Source of the DNA: Candidatus Gastranaerophilales bacterium
GTDB lineage: Bacteria > Cyanobacteriota > Vampirovibrionia > Gastranaerophilales > Gastranaerophilaceae
Direction: 5' to 3'
DNA: 64,000 nucleotides
Assembly (NCBI GenBank): GCA_944325515.1
Contig: CALVAO010000001.1
Span: 185,608-249,607, forward strand
The translations under genes were made by a program, and so were the position numbers. The notes beneath the pieces were generated by a model that worked only from the letters and a program-made list of their open reading frames with translations, ran no database searches and was not told where the DNA came from. Shown here piece by piece: positions 1 to 9,543 of this stretch (its first letter is position 1; each line of letters begins with the position of its first letter).

Positions 1-51
1 GTAACCTTTTTAGGATTACGCTCTATTTTTAAATATTACTTATTACATTTA

Positions 52-1515
52 TTATTTAACGGCTTTTTTGGCTCTTGCAAGCGAATTATCTTTACCAAGT
101 ATTGCAAGTGTTGCTACCATATCAGCTCCGCAGAGTCTTCCTGTAACAGCAGCTCTAATTGCCCACATTGTAAATTTTGGTTTGTAACCTTTTTCTTTAA
201 AGTCGGCTCTGAATTTTTCAAGCTTTTCATGGAGATTTTCTTCTGTCCATTCCCAACCTTGAGCCTGTTCAATAAATGTTTTTAATACATCTTGAGATAA
301 TTCAGTCTGCAGATTTTCTGCAGCTTTTTCATCAATTTCAACATTTTCCCCGCCAAAGAAATATGAAACAGCATCTGTAATATCTGATAACAAAGTCAGT
401 GGTTCATATGTAATATCAACCATTCTGTTATACTGTTCCTCTGTCAATTCATTTAAATTATATTTTGTAAGATATTTTTTCAATTTTTCTCTTAACACCT
501 CTTTAGGAAGCATTTTAATATAGTGGCTGTTCATCCATTTTAGTTTATCGTATTCAAAAATTGAATTAGAAGATGAAATTTCATTAATTCTAAAATCCTT
601 TGCGATTTCATCTACTGTTTTGATTTCAACACCGTCAGAGGGTGACCAGCCGAGAAGTGCAACAAAGTTTACCAGAGCTTCCGTCAAATATCCTTGTTCT
701 ACAAAGTCTGAAACTGCAGTTGCGCCGTGTCTTTTTGAGAGCTTGCTTCTGTCTGGAGCAAGAATCATTCCTAAATGTCCGAATTTAGGTACTTCAAATC
801 CCAGAGCTTCAAATATCAGAATTTGTTTATATGTATTTGAAATATGGTCTTCGCCTCTTATAACATGAGTGATATGCATAAGCGCATCATCGATAACAAC
901 AGCATAGTTATAAGTAGGAGTTCCATTAGACTTCATAATAACAAAATCTCCGATGAGATTTGTATCCATATGGAGTTTTCCTTTTACCATATCTTCAAAT
1001 TCCAGAACAGATGAGTCATGAAAAGCTTTTTGAGCTTTTGCAACATTAAATCTTATTGCCGGTTTTCTGCCTTCAGCTCTTAGTTTTGCTTTTTCTTCTT
1101 CTGTTAAGTTTTCACATTTTTTAGAATAAACATAAGCTTTTTTATTTTTTGTAGCCTCTTCTTTTTCAGCTTCAAGCTCTTCCGGAGTACAGAAGCATTC
1201 ATAAGCAAAACCTTTGTCTAAAAGTTCCTGTATATATTTAGGATAAATATCAAACCTTTGAGATTGAGTATAAGGACCATAGTTTCCGCCGACATCCGGA
1301 CCCTCATCCCAATTTAATCCTAATGCTTTCAAGCTGTCAAAAATATTGTCAACATATTCCTGGCTTGTGCGTTCAGCATCAGTATCTTCTATTCTTAAGA
1401 TAAATTTACCGTTATTTTTTTTCGCAAATAAATAATTAAATAATGCTGTTCTTGCCGTTCCGATATGCAGATTACCGCTCGGTGACGGTGCTATTCTTAC
1501 TCTAACTTCTGACAT
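52..1515 (-). CDS. gltX: Glutamyl-tRNA synthetase
   Basis: Charges tRNA-Glu with glutamate in the cytoplasm; in cyanobacterial-type lineages the enzyme often also charges tRNA-Gln, with later amidation. The 487-residue length is normal for a bacterial GluRS. The class I HIGH motif appears as HIGT at residues 17-20 and the KMSKS loop as KLSKR at 258-262. C107, C109 and C134 lie where the family's zinc-binding insertion sits. The start is supported by AAGGAAGG upstream of the ATG. It is transcribed divergently from the metalloprotease gene, with only about 65 bp between them. Identification is by family motifs and is secure; whether it is discriminating or non-discriminating cannot be decided by eye. 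Confidence 0.96.
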   Translation of the reverse strand: MSEVRVRIAPSPSGNLHIGTARTALFNYLFAKKNNGKFILRIEDTDAERTSQEYVDNIFDSLKALGLNWDEGPDVGGNYGPYTQSQRFDIYPKYIQELLDKGFAYECFCTPEELEAEKEEATKNKKAYVYSKKCENLTEEEKAKLRAEGRKPAIRFNVAKAQKAFHDSSVLEFEDMVKGKLHMDTNLIGDFVIMKSNGTPTYNYAVVIDDALMHITHVIRGEDHISNTYKQILIFEALGFEVPKFGHLGMILAPDRSKLSKRHGATAVSDFVEQGYLTEALVNFVALLGWSPSDGVEIKTVDEIAKDFRINEISSSNSIFEYDKLKWMNSHYIKMLPKEVLREKLKKYLTKYNLNELTEEQYNRMVDITYEPLTLLSDITDAVSYFFGGENVEIDEKAAENLQTELSQDVLKTFIEQAQGWEWTEENLHEKLEKFRADFKEKGYKPKFTMWAIRAAVTGRLCGADMVATLAILGKDNSLARAKKAVK

Positions 1516-1544
1516 AATGTAATATCCTTCCTTTTCTTAACTTT

Positions 1545-1572
1545 ATTATCCCACAAATAAATCATGTTACAA
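1545..1572 (-). promoter_or_regulatory. gltX: Candidate gltX promoter
   Basis: On the minus strand TTGTAA, a 16-nt spacer and GATAAT lie 30 nt or more upstream of the gltX start. They match sigma-70 boxes moderately well. The region is shared with the divergent metalloprotease gene. Confidence 0.4.
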
Positions 1573-1579
1573 TATAAAT

Positions 1580-2356
1580 ATGCAGAGAAGAACATACTTG
1601 AACGGCAGTGTAAAAAACGGGAATATTATGCGATGGCCTGTAAATAATCTGGTCGTTTATATTGCACCTATGAAATTTTATTCCAAACCCGGCGAGGATG
1701 CCAAATACAGGAAAATGGTAATGGATGCATTTACAGTATGGTCAGCTGCAACCGGCGGAAAATTAAAATTCCGTATAACAAGTGTGCTTCTGGAATCAAA
1801 TATTAATGTTGATTGGAAACGTGTAGACCGTCAAGCTCTCGGGCATTGTTATTTTAACTGGGATGCACAAGGCAGACTATATGGTGCAGAAGTTTCAATA
1901 GGGCTGACAGATGGAAGAATTCACCAGCAGTATGACAGTGATATAGAGGTCTATCACACAATTTTGCATGAAGTAGGTCACGCGCTGGGTTTAAATCACA
2001 GCCCTTATAAAGAAGATATTATGTACACTCCGCATCAGTACGGTGTTGCATCGCTTTCCGAAAACGATAAATATAGTATAAACTGGCTGTACAGACTTCA
2101 AGCCGGTGCTTCCGTAAAGCAGATTGCTTCCAAATACGGAATTACCACTTCTACAGATATAGATTCGGTAATTAGCAAGATTGACAGGAAAAAAGAACAA
2201 AGTGAAAGTTCTGATAAAATTCAGATAACAACAAAGCGCGACTTGCTTGAAGAAGCAGCTAATATAGGCGATTTGAAGCGGTATAATATGATGCTTCAAA
2301 ATATTTCTATTTCTCCAAATGTTAAGAATTATTTAAAAAATAACAGAAAAAATTAA
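1580..2356 (+). CDS. Matrixin-like zinc metalloprotease
   Basis: A 258-residue metzincin-type peptidase. The zinc motif HExxHxxGxxH is complete (H130, E131, H134, H140) and is followed by a Met-turn, DIMY, at about 146-149. These are the hallmarks of the M10/matrixin group. No signal peptide is visible from this start, and residues 1-20 are basic and polar. Met17 is an alternative start, but neither start has a clear ribosome binding site. A tail of about 100 residues beyond the catalytic part is Lys/Glu-rich with no recognised domain. The substrate is unknown. The family call is firm; the cellular location and the start are uncertain. Confidence 0.8.
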   Translation: MQRRTYLNGSVKNGNIMRWPVNNLVVYIAPMKFYSKPGEDAKYRKMVMDAFTVWSAATGGKLKFRITSVLLESNINVDWKRVDRQALGHCYFNWDAQGRLYGAEVSIGLTDGRIHQQYDSDIEVYHTILHEVGHALGLNHSPYKEDIMYTPHQYGVASLSENDKYSINWLYRLQAGASVKQIASKYGITTSTDIDSVISKIDRKKEQSESSDKIQITTKRDLLEEAANIGDLKRYNMMLQNISISPNVKNYLKNNRKN

Positions 2357-2429
2357 AAATTAGGCAATTTTTTTCAACAAAATGTTTTTATAATTTTATA
2401 AGGTTGTTGAAATTAAGGTTATTTATATA

Positions 2430-3197
2430 ATGATAGATCCTATAAAATTTAAGGCAAGTGTTTCATATAATAAAGAAGTTGAAAAAAAATCAGAATCGCC
2501 AAATCCGTTAAGACTGAAAGTTAATTTATCCAGCCTAACAGCGCTTTCTAATTACAATCAAGTTCTTTTAAGACCCAGATATGATGAAGATTCTGCAGAA
2601 ATATTAAATAGCGTAAAAGAGTTGTCTAATATGGCTCCCAGACGTTTAACCTTTCCATACAGTTTTAATCTGAATGATGTAAACGGTGAAAGGATTTGTA
2701 ATGAAGACGGAAAACTACTGTATATAAGAGAATATGTAAATGATACTATCAAAGATTATTACCCCGCTGAGGATAATAATAAAATAAAATTTATTATTGA
2801 AAGGAACAAAAACAGCGGGGCTGTACAAAGTAAAATAGAGCCTGTTGTGAAAAATGACGGTACTGTAAAGACAGCGATTACGATTTTTGATGAAAAAATT
2901 AATAACAAATATACAATCTTAAATGCAGAAGAAGACGGTTCTATTGTTAATATAACTGAAGTTTCAAGTTCCGGCAGATGGTTCCGTACATTATTCAAAA
3001 ATCCATACACAAATAAGCCTGTAAGATATCTGGAAGCTGGAAGTCAGGATAATGAAGAATTAAGCCTTACAGACTGCAGATTTGATAATAATGGCGGAAT
3101 AAAAGACATAAAACGAATTTCTTCTGCCAGAGAGATTGATATACATTACGATGAAGACAAAAAGATTATTGATGTAAAAAACAAAGATAAAGAATAG
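2430..3197 (+). CDS. Hypothetical protein with N-terminal FKAS motif
   Basis: A 255-residue protein with no family I recognise. It begins MIDPIKFKASV, sharing a short F-K-A-type motif close to the N terminus with several other unknown proteins in this window. The rest is soluble and charged, with repeated short beta-like stretches (for example around residues 130-200). AAGG lies about 12 nt before the ATG. Its stop codon directly abuts the stop of the convergent dnaX gene, with no gap. I infer a lineage-specific gene of unknown role. Confidence 0.7.
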   Translation: MIDPIKFKASVSYNKEVEKKSESPNPLRLKVNLSSLTALSNYNQVLLRPRYDEDSAEILNSVKELSNMAPRRLTFPYSFNLNDVNGERICNEDGKLLYIREYVNDTIKDYYPAEDNNKIKFIIERNKNSGAVQSKIEPVVKNDGTVKTAITIFDEKINNKYTILNAEEDGSIVNITEVSSSGRWFRTLFKNPYTNKPVRYLEAGSQDNEELSLTDCRFDNNGGIKDIKRISSAREIDIHYDEDKKIIDVKNKDKE

Positions 3198-5048
3198 TTA
3201 TTCAATATACTTTCCGTCAAAAAGATCTAAAACCATTTTTTCCTGGTCTGTTTCCATTCTTTCTTTATTTTTCTCTCCGCTTGTTTCTTGTTTTGGTTCT
3301 ATTTTGGATGGTTCTTCCGTTTGAATAATAAGCTTATTTTCAAGCTCTACATCATCTTTTTGTTTTTCATTGTTTTGCCCTGTATCCGGCTTAATATCAT
3401 CTGCAGCTTCCATACCTGCTGAAACAGGTGAAGAAGCAGAGTTTTTCTGAATTTCGGCATCTTCCGGCTTCGGCAGACGGATTGTAACTTTTGTGTCAGC
3501 TTGATTAAACATCGTATTTGCAGCTTCTACAACCATTTGTTTTTTGTTTGTATCATTAATCTGCGAAACCAGTTTATCATTCTTAAATGTAATAATAACT
3601 CCGTCTGCGGCAATTTTTACAGGAGATGCAAGATGAAGCAGCGCCTTTGTAGACGGACTTTTTATATTGCTTAAAAGAGCCTGCCATAAAGCAGAGATAT
3701 CATTTCCGCTTACTTTTTTAGATATCGGCGGCGGAGTAAAAACATCCTCTGCCGGCGAGACTTTAGGTGTTACAGCCTGCTGCTCCTGTTTATCAACCGG
3801 AGGCACTGGTGCCGGACGTGTAACTGCCGGAGCTGCCGGTGCAGGGCTTTCTTTAATATTTATTGCATTTATACCGGATTTTACATACCCCCCGCCGGCT
3901 TCAAGAGCTTTAAGCCTGTTTTGCAAATCCAAGATTTTTGTATTTTCGCTCATATTAGCAAGATCTATCATGCTGACTTCCAGCCATAACCGCTGGTTAG
4001 AGGCAAGTTTAATCTCTTTTATGTAATATGTAATTCTATCAAGCAGGAATACAACCTGCTGGGTTTCAAGCAAATCTTTTTGTTTAAGCAGTTCTTCCAG
4101 TTGAGGTTCATTAAGTCCGGTTAATTCGTACAGCAGTTCTTTTCTGCAATTTTTTGCAACCAGAAGATTTTTGAAATATTCGGACAGATTGGTAAGTATT
4201 TGCAGCGGTTCATTCCCTGCATTATAAATTTCATTTAAAATTTCAATAGCTTCATTTGGCGAGGCTGATATAATTTTACTGCTGAGTTTATTTAATACAT
4301 CAAAAGATATTCTTCCTAAAATAGCATTAACATCCTCTGCCGTAACCTGTTTAGACATCCCGAGAATGCTCAGCTGGTCTAAAAGCGATATACTGTCCCT
4401 CATTCCGCCGGCGGAATTTTTTGCAATTGCAAGCAGTGCGTCGTCTGAAATATTTATCTTTTCTTCATCAGAAATATATCTCAAGTGCTTAACAATATCG
4501 TCAGTTGTAATTCTTCTGAAATCAAATCTCTGGCAGCGGCTTTTTATTGTGTCCAGAACTTTATGCACTTCAGTGGTTGCAAGAATAAAAATAACGTTTT
4601 CCGGCGGTTCTTCCAGTGTTTTTAGAAGAGCATTGAATGCATGATTCGTAAGCATGTGGACTTCATCTATAATGTATATTTTATATTTTCCATGAACTGG
4701 AACATACTGGATTTTTTCAAGAATATTCTGAGTATCTTCAACTTTTCTGTTACTTGCAGCATCAATTTCAATAACATCAATAGGTATTGAATTAGTAATA
4801 TCCAAACAGCTTTCACACTCTCCGCAGGGATGAATTGTCGGACCGTTTTTGCAGTTTAAGGATTTAGCCAGAATTCTTGCTGTAGAAGTTTTACCGGTGC
4901 CTCTCGGACCGGTAAACAAATATGCATGCGCAATTTTCCCGAGCTCTATTGCACTTGTGAGAGTTTTTTTAATATGCTCCTGTCCTACAAGCTTGTCCAA
5001 TGTTTGAGGACGATATTTTCTATATAATGGTACATAATTCCCGCTCAT
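3198..5048 (-). CDS. dnaX: DNA polymerase III subunit gamma/tau
   Basis: ATPase subunit of the replicative clamp loader. Residues 1-370 carry the AAA+ domains: Walker A GPRGTGKT, a zinc module with four cysteines following it, Walker B DEVHML, and sensor/SRC motif IKSRCQRF. A Pro/Ala/Val-rich linker (about 400-450) leads to a tau-like domain (from about 455) and then an acidic, Glu/Lys-rich tail. The 616 residues fit a full tau-type product. I saw no convincing slippery sequence for a programmed frameshift. It converges with the hypothetical gene ending at 3197 and is divergent from the amidase gene. Confidence 0.95.
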   Translation of the reverse strand: MSGNYVPLYRKYRPQTLDKLVGQEHIKKTLTSAIELGKIAHAYLFTGPRGTGKTSTARILAKSLNCKNGPTIHPCGECESCLDITNSIPIDVIEIDAASNRKVEDTQNILEKIQYVPVHGKYKIYIIDEVHMLTNHAFNALLKTLEEPPENVIFILATTEVHKVLDTIKSRCQRFDFRRITTDDIVKHLRYISDEEKINISDDALLAIAKNSAGGMRDSISLLDQLSILGMSKQVTAEDVNAILGRISFDVLNKLSSKIISASPNEAIEILNEIYNAGNEPLQILTNLSEYFKNLLVAKNCRKELLYELTGLNEPQLEELLKQKDLLETQQVVFLLDRITYYIKEIKLASNQRLWLEVSMIDLANMSENTKILDLQNRLKALEAGGGYVKSGINAINIKESPAPAAPAVTRPAPVPPVDKQEQQAVTPKVSPAEDVFTPPPISKKVSGNDISALWQALLSNIKSPSTKALLHLASPVKIAADGVIITFKNDKLVSQINDTNKKQMVVEAANTMFNQADTKVTIRLPKPEDAEIQKNSASSPVSAGMEAADDIKPDTGQNNEKQKDDVELENKLIIQTEEPSKIEPKQETSGEKNKERMETDQEKMVLDLFDGKYIE

Positions 5049-5097
5049 ATAATTAGTCTAACATAAAATTGCGTGTCGTAAAATTTTATATTAAAAT

Positions 5098-6441
5098 ATG
5101 CCTGTTATGCAAAGAGGGTTATTTTTATTTTTGTCGTTTATTTTGTTGATACAACAGTGCTATGCGTATGAACTTGTACTGCCGCGCGAAAAAAAGACAA
5201 CCGTTAGTTCAAAATATATCTATTTTATGGGCAAAGCAAACCATTCTGAAACTATAGATATTAATAATATTCCTGTGTACGTGGCTCCAAACGGCGCATT
5301 TGCGCGCTCCATAAAACTGAAGGAAGGGGAAAACAGAGTCGTCGTAAGATCTAGTTATAATACACAGATTTACAAAATTTACAAAAAAACATTAAAAAAA
5401 TCTTCAGAAGAAAAATTTGTGGAATGCGAGCCCAGACCTGCATTAGTACTCAAGGATAAAACGATTTTGCGAAGTGCGCCTAAAAATGACGGAGTAAATA
5501 TAATTTCGGGGCTTTTTAAAGATACAAGGGTTATAATAAATGGTTCGCAGGGACAATTTTACAGGGTTTTTCTTTCTGCAGACACAGCAGGATGGGTTGC
5601 TAAAAAAGATGTAACGGAAGATATTCCCTCAGAGAGTGTTCCTGCAAGTTTTGTCAATATGAGCAGTCAAAAATATAAAAATGCATCAGTTCAGAGCATT
5701 TCTTTTACTCAAAATCTGCCATATATAGTAGAAAATAGAGATAAAGAGCTTGTTTTTAAGGTCTTTAATCCGGAATTGTCGGAAAATTCGGTATATACTC
5801 TTAATATTCCAAAACCGGATAAATATACATATAATATTACACTGCAAGACGGATGTTATACATTTAAAGTAAATAATTTACCAAAGACAATTGAAGAGTG
5901 TACTATTGTTATTGATGCAGGTCACGGGGGAACTGAAAAAGGTGCAATCGGCTGTCTTGGTGATGAAGAGAAGAATATTAACTTAAAAATAGCGCTGGAG
6001 CTGCAGCAGTACTTAAAACAACTGGGGGCTAATGTTATTTTGACAAGAGAGTGTGACGGGAACATGACGCTTGATGATAGAATTGTTCTTGCAAAAAATA
6101 ATGATGCGGATATTTTTATTAGTATTCACTTGAATGCAACCGGAGATATGGATGTAAATATTCGTAAGAACAGAGGTACAAGTGTTTATTACTATAATGA
6201 CAATTCCTCAAAGCTGGCAGAAATTCTGGAAAAAACAATAACAAAATCTGCCGGTACACGCAAGGATGGTGTAAAGCAAAAAGGTTTTGCCGTATTACGC
6301 CCCCCCTGTTATACGGGGGTTCTGGTAGAGGCTGCTTATATGACAAATCCGATGGATTCTGTTTTATACAGGTCGGAAGATTTTGCATTCAATGTTGCAA
6401 CAGGTATTGCTGACGGGATTATGGAATTTTTGGCGGAATAA
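5098..6441 (+). CDS. N-acetylmuramoyl-L-alanine amidase with SH3-like domain
   Basis: A cell-wall amidase of the amidase_3 (AmiA/B/C, CwlD) family, cleaving the bond between muramic acid and the stem peptide. A signal peptide is clear: a basic start, then a hydrophobic stretch ending at QQCYA around residue 24. An SH3b-like region spans roughly residues 117-178 (RSAPK, GWVAK). The catalytic domain starts at about 270 with VIDAGHGG. It continues with the zinc Glu in EKNINL, then SIHLNA, and ends with the catalytic Glu in VEAAYMTNP. Export to the periplasm is inferred. The start could be nine bases later at the second ATG. Confidence 0.9.
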   Translation: MPVMQRGLFLFLSFILLIQQCYAYELVLPREKKTTVSSKYIYFMGKANHSETIDINNIPVYVAPNGAFARSIKLKEGENRVVVRSSYNTQIYKIYKKTLKKSSEEKFVECEPRPALVLKDKTILRSAPKNDGVNIISGLFKDTRVIINGSQGQFYRVFLSADTAGWVAKKDVTEDIPSESVPASFVNMSSQKYKNASVQSISFTQNLPYIVENRDKELVFKVFNPELSENSVYTLNIPKPDKYTYNITLQDGCYTFKVNNLPKTIEECTIVIDAGHGGTEKGAIGCLGDEEKNINLKIALELQQYLKQLGANVILTRECDGNMTLDDRIVLAKNNDADIFISIHLNATGDMDVNIRKNRGTSVYYYNDNSSKLAEILEKTITKSAGTRKDGVKQKGFAVLRPPCYTGVLVEAAYMTNPMDSVLYRSEDFAFNVATGIADGIMEFLAE

Positions 6442-6465
6442 GTTTTGGAATTTTTTAATTAATAA

Positions 6466-6499
6466 ACAGGCATTTGATTAACAAAAATCAAATGCCTGT
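6466..6499 (-). terminator. Hairpin terminator between convergent genes
   Basis: A perfect 14-bp inverted repeat (ACAGGCATTTGATT and its complement) with a 6-nt loop lies just beyond the stop of the minus-strand 1011-residue gene. On the minus strand it is followed by TTATTAATT. It can serve both converging genes; the T-run is weak. Confidence 0.65.
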
Positions 6500-6507
6500 A
6501 AAGTGTT

Positions 6508-9500
6508 CTATAATGTTTGCTTCTTAAAGATTTCCTGCATAAGTGCATATAGCATTTTATCCAGTTCTGCAGCGGTATCTGATGGATAACGTAAGTTGCT
6601 TTCATCATTTTTTGTAAACTTGCCATTTCTATCAACGCCGAAGAACTTTTGCAGCTCTTTGTAAGCTTTTGTATTTTGCAGTCCTAAATCTTTCGCTTTA
6701 TCCATTAAAGCTTTGGGGATAACATTGCTGAGATTTCTGGTTAGAGTAGAATTTAACTCATTTGCTATATATTCCATCAAGCCTTCTTCCGGCGACATTT
6801 GTTTGAAGCCTTCAAGAATATCGACTACGTTATCTTTTGTTACGTAGTTTTTGTAATCTTTTTCACCTATTGTTTCACCGTTCAGCATAGCTTTTATATC
6901 ACCGGAGCCTAAACCTTTAAGTTCTTTATACATGGCAATACCATGCTCATAACCTGTTTTGGAAATTGCTTTTAATGCAACTGTATCGTCCTTAGTTCCG
7001 GCTTTTCCATCCGCACCGTTATTATACCAGCTTGTTTTATAAACAGTATCACCAATAGCATATTTATCCTCTGCCACCTTTGTTACCAGATGGTTTTTAA
7101 CGGCAGTTTCAAGGTGTTTTGCTCTGTCCTTGACATATATTCTGTCATCAAAAGTTTTTGTGAATACTGCTTTTTTAGTCTTATCGTTCCATTTAGCTTT
7201 TGCAGCATCTATTGTAGAAATTACATCAAACGGAATAATTGAAGAATCACATGCCATAACTTTCTGTATAAATTCATTATCATTTTGATTTGCTTTAACA
7301 AGTTCGCCAATTCTTGCCCTTACTGATGCCGAATTCTTTTCTCTTAAATCTTGCAGATGTCCTAAATCTTCTTTGCCAAGCTCTTTGATTGCTGCGTCAA
7401 AGTATTTTTTTGCATCGCCTTCATTGCAATTTGCAGGGAGAACTTTATCTGCGTAATTATATGCATCCATACCATTAGGCAATTTTGTTTTGTCAAAACT
7501 TACTTTACCGTTACCCTCGTCTTTTATACAGGTTTTAGCAAGCGCCAATCTGTTTGTATCGGATATTGTAGAAGAACTGTCTACGATATCGAGCAATTTT
7601 CGTTTTATTTCAGCATCATCAGAATATTTCTCTAAAATTTTATCAAATGGAACTGCTGAATTTTTGTATACGACATCGTCAATAAGTTTTAATACATCTT
7701 TTTTATCTTCCATGCCATCTACTAAATCCGCATAACGGCTCTGTGCTTGAGAAGCTGCAACCCCTTCTACTGCTTCTGTATATTGTCCTTTGCCCATATC
7801 TTCCGGTGTTATATACTTAGCAATAGCTTCATCCATTTTGCTATTTGTATTATTTGATAACTTATCCATCTCTTCATAAGTCGGGCGTCTTGAAGGTTTG
7901 AATGTATAAGTTTTGTTACCTTCATCATCTTTAGAAACTTCAAAATATGTTTCTAAGATTTCAGTCTTGAGTTTATTTTTGTCTTCGTCAGAAAGCTCAG
8001 TTCTGTCTATCCAGTTAAGATTATTAAGATAGTATGCATTTTCAAGATTACCTTTGTCTGTTGTAAAGATTTCTTTCATTCTTGCAACTACAGCATCGTT
8101 GACAGCTTTAGAATATGTCGTATCATCGTTCAAAGGTAACATACCTAAAACTTCCAAGCCGTTTGAATTGATAAGCGTTATTATATCTTCGTCAGCAGCA
8201 TTCAGAGTTTTAGCATTTTCTGCTAAACATTTTGCAAGCTCAGTATCCTCTGTATTTATATATTTTTTAAAGAGTGCTGCTTTCTTTTCATCATTATCAG
8301 CCTTTTCCAGTTCGGTCAAGAATTCATCAAGCAAATTAGGATCTTTTGCATAGTACCAGTTGTCATTAATACAGACTTGATACATTGGCGTTCCATCCAT
8401 ATTATTATAAGCCATGTACTTTTCATGAATGCCTTTTTCTGCATCTGCTTCTACCATATAGCCACCGTAGATCTTACGTTCGGCTACGGCTTCTTTCAAG
8501 GCAATTTCATCATCTGTCAATTTCTCTCCGGCTTTTTCTTTATTACGTATTTCTTGATAAGTTCCAGCGAGGATTTCGTGTGCTGTTTTGTCGTTTTCAA
8601 TTACGTCTTCAAGCATATCGCTATTGTCACCCTCTCCTGTTATTGGCAGCATCGTTTCTACAACCTGTGCGTCTTTTGTAAGCAGCAGGTCTTGAACAAA
8701 AGCTTTATAATCATCGGATTTTCTGTCCACATAATTATCATCACGCAGTTTTTCCGCAACATTTCTGATAACTTGAATATTACCCTGCGAAATTGTTATA
8801 AGTTCTTTAAAAGCTGCAATGTTTGCGGCGACTCTTTTCTTTTTATCTTCTTCTGATTCGTTTTCCGGCGCAGATTTAACCTTGGCTGCCGCAGCATCAA
8901 AATCACTTATCATCTTTTTGAGTTCTTCTATAGTCGGGGCTGAAAATTTGACAAGACTGTATAAACTGCCCGATTTTTCTCTATTTGTCTGCTGGAACAT
9001 GGTTTTGTCGCCATGTGTATATTTCATAATAGAGCCGCCTTCTTTAAATTTGGGGTCTTTAAAGTTTCTTTTCCCGTTAGCATCCTTAAGCTCATTGCCG
9101 TCTTTATCAACCGGCATGCCGGATCCCATATTTAACCCGTTATCAGAAACAGTAATAGTAGATTTTCTGGAAGCAGGACCTTCTGTCGGTTTAGTAACAG
9201 TTTTACCTGTCTGTTTTTTCTTTTTAGATGCAGCAGTTTTAGCGGCACCATTTGAGCCCTCGCTGCTGTTATTAGCCGCAGGAGCTGCGTTTGTCCATTC
9301 TTGAGCCAGCTCTGTTGCATTTTTATTTTTATTCTTAGCCTCTTTTATTACATAAGTAGTGATTGAATTCATAGCATCTTCGGTGCTTATGAATTCATCA
9401 ACGGTTTTTCCGCCTTTGTCTTTAACAAACTCGTTCCAGATAGATTCGCTAATCTTTCCGTCAGTTTCTCCGTCTGCCGCATCAAGTTGTTGTGCAAGCT

Positions 9501-9543
9501 TTCCGGCTGCAGTTGTGTTTAAAAGAGGATTTACTTCTGTCAT
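6508..9543 (-). CDS. Large hypothetical protein, 1011 residues
   Basis: I recognise no family. The protein is hydrophilic, helix-rich and very rich in Asp, Lys, Glu and Asn, without a signal peptide or membrane segment. Near the N terminus (about residues 22-40) DGETDGKIS looks like a degenerate calcium-binding EF-hand loop, and a similar VDRNGKFTKND lies near residue 970. An Ala/Ser/Thr/Lys-rich low-complexity linker spans about 88-135. The start has a strong AAAGGAG site. It stands alone between its own terminator and a 550-bp gap. EF-hand-like ends would suit a secreted or surface structural role, but that is speculation. Confidence 0.7.
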   Translation of the reverse strand: MTEVNPLLNTTAAGKLAQQLDAADGETDGKISESIWNEFVKDKGGKTVDEFISTEDAMNSITTYVIKEAKNKNKNATELAQEWTNAAPAANNSSEGSNGAAKTAASKKKKQTGKTVTKPTEGPASRKSTITVSDNGLNMGSGMPVDKDGNELKDANGKRNFKDPKFKEGGSIMKYTHGDKTMFQQTNREKSGSLYSLVKFSAPTIEELKKMISDFDAAAAKVKSAPENESEEDKKKRVAANIAAFKELITISQGNIQVIRNVAEKLRDDNYVDRKSDDYKAFVQDLLLTKDAQVVETMLPITGEGDNSDMLEDVIENDKTAHEILAGTYQEIRNKEKAGEKLTDDEIALKEAVAERKIYGGYMVEADAEKGIHEKYMAYNNMDGTPMYQVCINDNWYYAKDPNLLDEFLTELEKADNDEKKAALFKKYINTEDTELAKCLAENAKTLNAADEDIITLINSNGLEVLGMLPLNDDTTYSKAVNDAVVARMKEIFTTDKGNLENAYYLNNLNWIDRTELSDEDKNKLKTEILETYFEVSKDDEGNKTYTFKPSRRPTYEEMDKLSNNTNSKMDEAIAKYITPEDMGKGQYTEAVEGVAASQAQSRYADLVDGMEDKKDVLKLIDDVVYKNSAVPFDKILEKYSDDAEIKRKLLDIVDSSSTISDTNRLALAKTCIKDEGNGKVSFDKTKLPNGMDAYNYADKVLPANCNEGDAKKYFDAAIKELGKEDLGHLQDLREKNSASVRARIGELVKANQNDNEFIQKVMACDSSIIPFDVISTIDAAKAKWNDKTKKAVFTKTFDDRIYVKDRAKHLETAVKNHLVTKVAEDKYAIGDTVYKTSWYNNGADGKAGTKDDTVALKAISKTGYEHGIAMYKELKGLGSGDIKAMLNGETIGEKDYKNYVTKDNVVDILEGFKQMSPEEGLMEYIANELNSTLTRNLSNVIPKALMDKAKDLGLQNTKAYKELQKFFGVDRNGKFTKNDESNLRYPSDTAAELDKMLYALMQEIFKKQTL

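Noticed and set aside
3198..5048. Programmed frameshift producing a short gamma form of DnaX
   Set aside because: No A-AAA-AAG-type slippery run with a following hairpin was seen in the expected region.
8377..8856. Long plus-strand frames inside the 1011-residue gene
   Set aside because: Shadow frames opposite a clear gene with a strong start and terminator; rich in Phe/Cys/His as expected of antisense AT-rich DNA.
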